Under the pieces are notes generated by a model, which saw only the letters and a program-made list of their open reading frames with translations, did not search any database and had not been told where the DNA came from. A stretch of 16,647 bases of DNA from Flavobacteriia bacterium. GTDB taxonomy: Bacteria; Bacteroidota; Bacteroidia; Flavobacteriales; Flavobacteriaceae. The stretch is taken from NCBI GenBank assembly GCA_003973375.1, contig QNYL01000024.1, positions 1 to 16,647 on the forward strand. The letters are read 5' to 3'. Shown here in pieces: positions 14,560-16,647 of the stretch; position 1 is the first letter of the stretch; each line of letters begins with the position of its first letter. The translations under genes were made by a program, and so were the position numbers.

Positions 14560-15865
14560 TAACACAGCTGTAGGTTTAGACATCGGTACAACAAAAATTG
14601 TTGCCATGGTTGGTAAAATGGATGCTTATAATAAGATAGAGGTACTCGGTATGGGTCGCTCTAAAAGTCTGGGCGTTCACAGAGGTGTGGTAAATAATAT
14701 CACACAAACCATTCAATCCATTCAGAAAGCCGTAGAAGAAGCGGAAAATATTTCCGGAAAGAAGATCGAAAAAGTGGATGTGGGTATTGCAGGACAGCAT
14801 ATAAGAAGCTTACATCACAGCGATTATATCACACGTGAAAATCCCGACAAGGTGATTGATGAAAATGACATCGAGCGTTTGATCAATCAGGTGTATAAAC
14901 TTGTTATGTTACCGGGAGAAGAGATCATTCATGTGTTACCACAAGACTATAAAGTAGACGGTCAAGCCGAGATCAAAACGCCTATCGGAATGTACGGAGG
15001 CAGGCTTGAAGCTAATTTTCATGTAGTGGTTGGGCAGGTTTCTTCCATCAGGAATATCGGAAGGTGTATAAAAAGTGCCGGACTCGAATTATCGAGTATT
15101 ACTCTTGAACCTCTGGCATCAGCTAATGCTGTGCTGAGCCAGGAAGAAAAAGAGGCAGGTGTCGCTCTGATCGATATAGGAGGCGGAACAACGGATCTTG
15201 CCATTTTTAAAGACGGAATCATCAGGCATACGGCTGTAATTCCTTTTGGTGGTAATGTGATCACAGAAGATATCAAAGAAGGTTGTTCGATCATAGAAAA
15301 ACAGGCTGAATTGCTGAAAACAAAATTCGGTTCGGCCTGGCCGGGAGAAAATAAAGACAATGAGATTGTTTCCATACCCGGATTAAGAGGAAGAGATCCG
15401 AAAGAGATCACCTTAAAGAATCTTTCCAAGATCATTCATGCCCGTATAGTTGAGATTATACAACAGGTTTATCTTGAGATTAAGAATTACGGTTATGAAG
15501 AAAAGAAGAAAAAACTTATTGCCGGTATTGTCCTTACAGGAGGTGGAGCTCAGTTAAAACATGTAAAGCAACTTGTAGAGTACATTACCGGAATGGATAC
15601 CCGTATCGGCTACCCGAATGAGCATCTGTCAAGCAACAGCGATGTGGAATTATCGAGTCCGCAATACGCTACCGCTGTTGGTCTTTTAATGAACGGATTA
15701 AAAGAATCTGATAAAAAGGCCAAAGCCGAAGAGCTTTCTGTAGAGGAAACTACGGTACAGCAAGGTACAGGTGTAAAAGTAGATAATAAGCCAAAAGAAC
15801 CCAAAAAAACAATTTTTGAAAAATGGGTTGAGAAGTTTCGCGACTTTTTAGAAAACGCTGAATAA
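14549..15865 (+). CDS. ftsA: Cell division protein FtsA
   Basis: FtsA is an actin-family ATPase that tethers FtsZ to the membrane and recruits later division proteins. This 438-residue protein has the phosphate-1 motif GLDIGTTKIVAMVG at residues 9-22, phosphate-2 IDIGGGTTDLAIF at 208-220 and the adenosine motif VLTGGGAQLK at 328-337. The region between them contains the FtsA-specific 1C subdomain (about 85-165). A variable Lys/Glu-rich linker (about 385-420) precedes a C-terminal amphipathic helix, EKWVEKFRDFLENAE, the expected membrane-targeting sequence. It overlaps ftsQ by 11 bp and precedes ftsZ by 34 bp, so both are likely expressed together. Confidence 0.97.
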   Translation: MENDNTAVGLDIGTTKIVAMVGKMDAYNKIEVLGMGRSKSLGVHRGVVNNITQTIQSIQKAVEEAENISGKKIEKVDVGIAGQHIRSLHHSDYITRENPDKVIDENDIERLINQVYKLVMLPGEEIIHVLPQDYKVDGQAEIKTPIGMYGGRLEANFHVVVGQVSSIRNIGRCIKSAGLELSSITLEPLASANAVLSQEEKEAGVALIDIGGGTTDLAIFKDGIIRHTAVIPFGGNVITEDIKEGCSIIEKQAELLKTKFGSAWPGENKDNEIVSIPGLRGRDPKEITLKNLSKIIHARIVEIIQQVYLEIKNYGYEEKKKKLIAGIVLTGGGAQLKHVKQLVEYITGMDTRIGYPNEHLSSNSDVELSSPQYATAVGLLMNGLKESDKKAKAEELSVEETTVQQGTGVKVDNKPKEPKKTIFEKWVEKFRDFLENAE

Positions 15866-15899
15866 AAAAGTATATATAAAACCTCTTTAATAATTAGTT

Positions 15900-16647
15900 A
15901 TGAGTAGTAGTATAGATTTTAATAATATTTCATTTGATTTACCTAAAAATCAATCCAACGTGATTAAAGTAATTGGAGTAGGTGGAGGTGGAAGTAATGC
16001 CGTAAACCATATGTTCTCAAAAGGGATCAAAGGTGTCGATTTTGTTATCTGCAATACCGATTCACAGGCATTGCACAACAGTCCGGTACCGATAAAAATC
16101 CAGTTGGGAGCAACTCTTACCGAAGGTTTGGGAGCAGGAGCCAATCCTGTTATTGGTGAAGAAGCAGCCAAAGAGAGTATAGAAGATATCAGAAATATGC
16201 TCGACAAACAATCAAAAATGTTGTTCATTACTGTAGGAATGGGTGGAGGAACAGGAACAGGTGCAGCTCCTGTCATTGCCAAGATTGCCAAAGAAATGGA
16301 TATACTTACCGTGGGTATTGTTACTACACCATTTGCCTTTGAAGGTAGATTACGTAATGAACAAGCGCAGATAGGTATTGAAAAATTACGTGAACATGTA
16401 GATTCACTGGTAATTATCAATAATAATAAATTAAGAGAGGTTTTTGGTAATTTAGGTTTTAAAGCAGGTTTTTCAAAAGCAGACGAGGTTTTATCTACTG
16501 CAGCTACCGGAATTGCACAGGTAATTACACATCACTATACTCAGAATATTGACTTAAGAGATGCCAAGACGTTACTTTCCAATAGTGGTACTGCCATTAT
16601 GGGATCGGCTACAGCTTCCGGAACCAACCGGGCTCAGGATGTGATTA
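15900..16647 (+). CDS. ftsZ: Cell division protein FtsZ (3' end beyond window)
   Basis: FtsZ is the tubulin-like GTPase that forms the Z-ring. The frame opens with ATG at 15900 and stays open to the window edge, giving 249 readable residues, so the C-terminal part is missing. Visible elements are the GVGGGGSNAVNHM nucleotide-binding start (residues 26-38), the tubulin signature GGGTGTG at 115-121, TPFAFEGR at 143-150, and the T7 catalytic loop with NIDLRDAK at 216-223, which supplies the acidic residues for GTP hydrolysis. All are intact. A short N-terminal extension of about 20 residues before the GTPase domain is usual. It is the last gene of the cluster seen here. Confidence 0.98.
   Translation, partial: MSSSIDFNNISFDLPKNQSNVIKVIGVGGGGSNAVNHMFSKGIKGVDFVICNTDSQALHNSPVPIKIQLGATLTEGLGAGANPVIGEEAAKESIEDIRNMLDKQSKMLFITVGMGGGTGTGAAPVIAKIAKEMDILTVGIVTTPFAFEGRLRNEQAQIGIEKLREHVDSLVIINNNKLREVFGNLGFKAGFSKADEVLSTAATGIAQVITHHYTQNIDLRDAKTLLSNSGTAIMGSATASGTNRAQDVI

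Noticed and set aside
15019..15435. 138-codon minus-strand open frame inside ftsA
   Set aside because: It is fully antisense to the conserved ATPase core of ftsA and has a low-complexity Ser/Pro composition typical of shadow frames.
15950..16420. 156-codon minus-strand open frame at the right end
   Set aside because: It is antisense to the GTPase domain of ftsZ; the proline- and serine-rich product reflects complementary glycine and alanine codons.
1..16647. CRISPR array, tRNA, rRNA, toxin-antitoxin or phage defence system
   Set aside because: No regularly spaced repeats, no recognisable structural RNA genes and no defence-type protein motifs were seen on either strand.

Overview
The window (about 38-40% GC by eye) looks like a chromosomal segment of a member of the Bacteroidota, most likely class Flavobacteriia. 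The grounds are the flavobacterial order of the division and cell wall (dcw) cluster, an FtsI with a C-terminal PASTA domain, a roughly 410-residue MraY with a large insertion, A/T-rich translation starts without clear Shine-Dalgarno sequences, and promoter-like TAnnTTTG boxes. No genus can be named.

Layout. Positions 1-708 are non-coding and hold the decayed remains of an IS982-type transposase. A minus-strand RluA-family pseudouridine synthase (709-1395) is divergent from a two-gene plus-strand unit: a DUF2202 ferritin-like lipoprotein and a small c-type cytochrome lipoprotein with a Met/Gly/Lys-rich tail. A REP-like inverted repeat (2720-2812) separates this unit from a convergent minus-strand pair, an alpha/beta hydrolase followed by the ribosome-assembly GTPase engB. 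From 4376 to the right edge runs the dcw cluster on the plus strand: MraZ box and promoter, mraZ, rsmH, ftsL, ftsI, murE, mraY, a murD remnant, ftsW, murG, a short gap, ftsQ, ftsA and the start of ftsZ.

How the genes work together. MraZ is the expected autoregulator. RsmH methylates 16S rRNA. MurE, MraY and MurG build lipid II, FtsW and FtsI polymerise and cross-link it, and FtsL, FtsQ, FtsA and FtsZ form the division machine.

The most unusual feature is a double lesion in the early peptide-stem ligases. Between mraY and ftsW, murD is reduced to a 182-codon ORF that covers only its C-terminal domain. It has no N-terminal domain or ATP P-loop, and residues matching the catalytic or ligand-contact positions are changed. 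Between murG and ftsQ, where murC normally sits, there is only 129 bp of non-coding sequence. MurE, MraY, MurG, FtsW and FtsI all look intact, so peptidoglycan synthesis presumably continues. The L-Ala and D-Glu adding steps must then be encoded elsewhere or bypassed. That cannot be settled from this window and is the main lead here.
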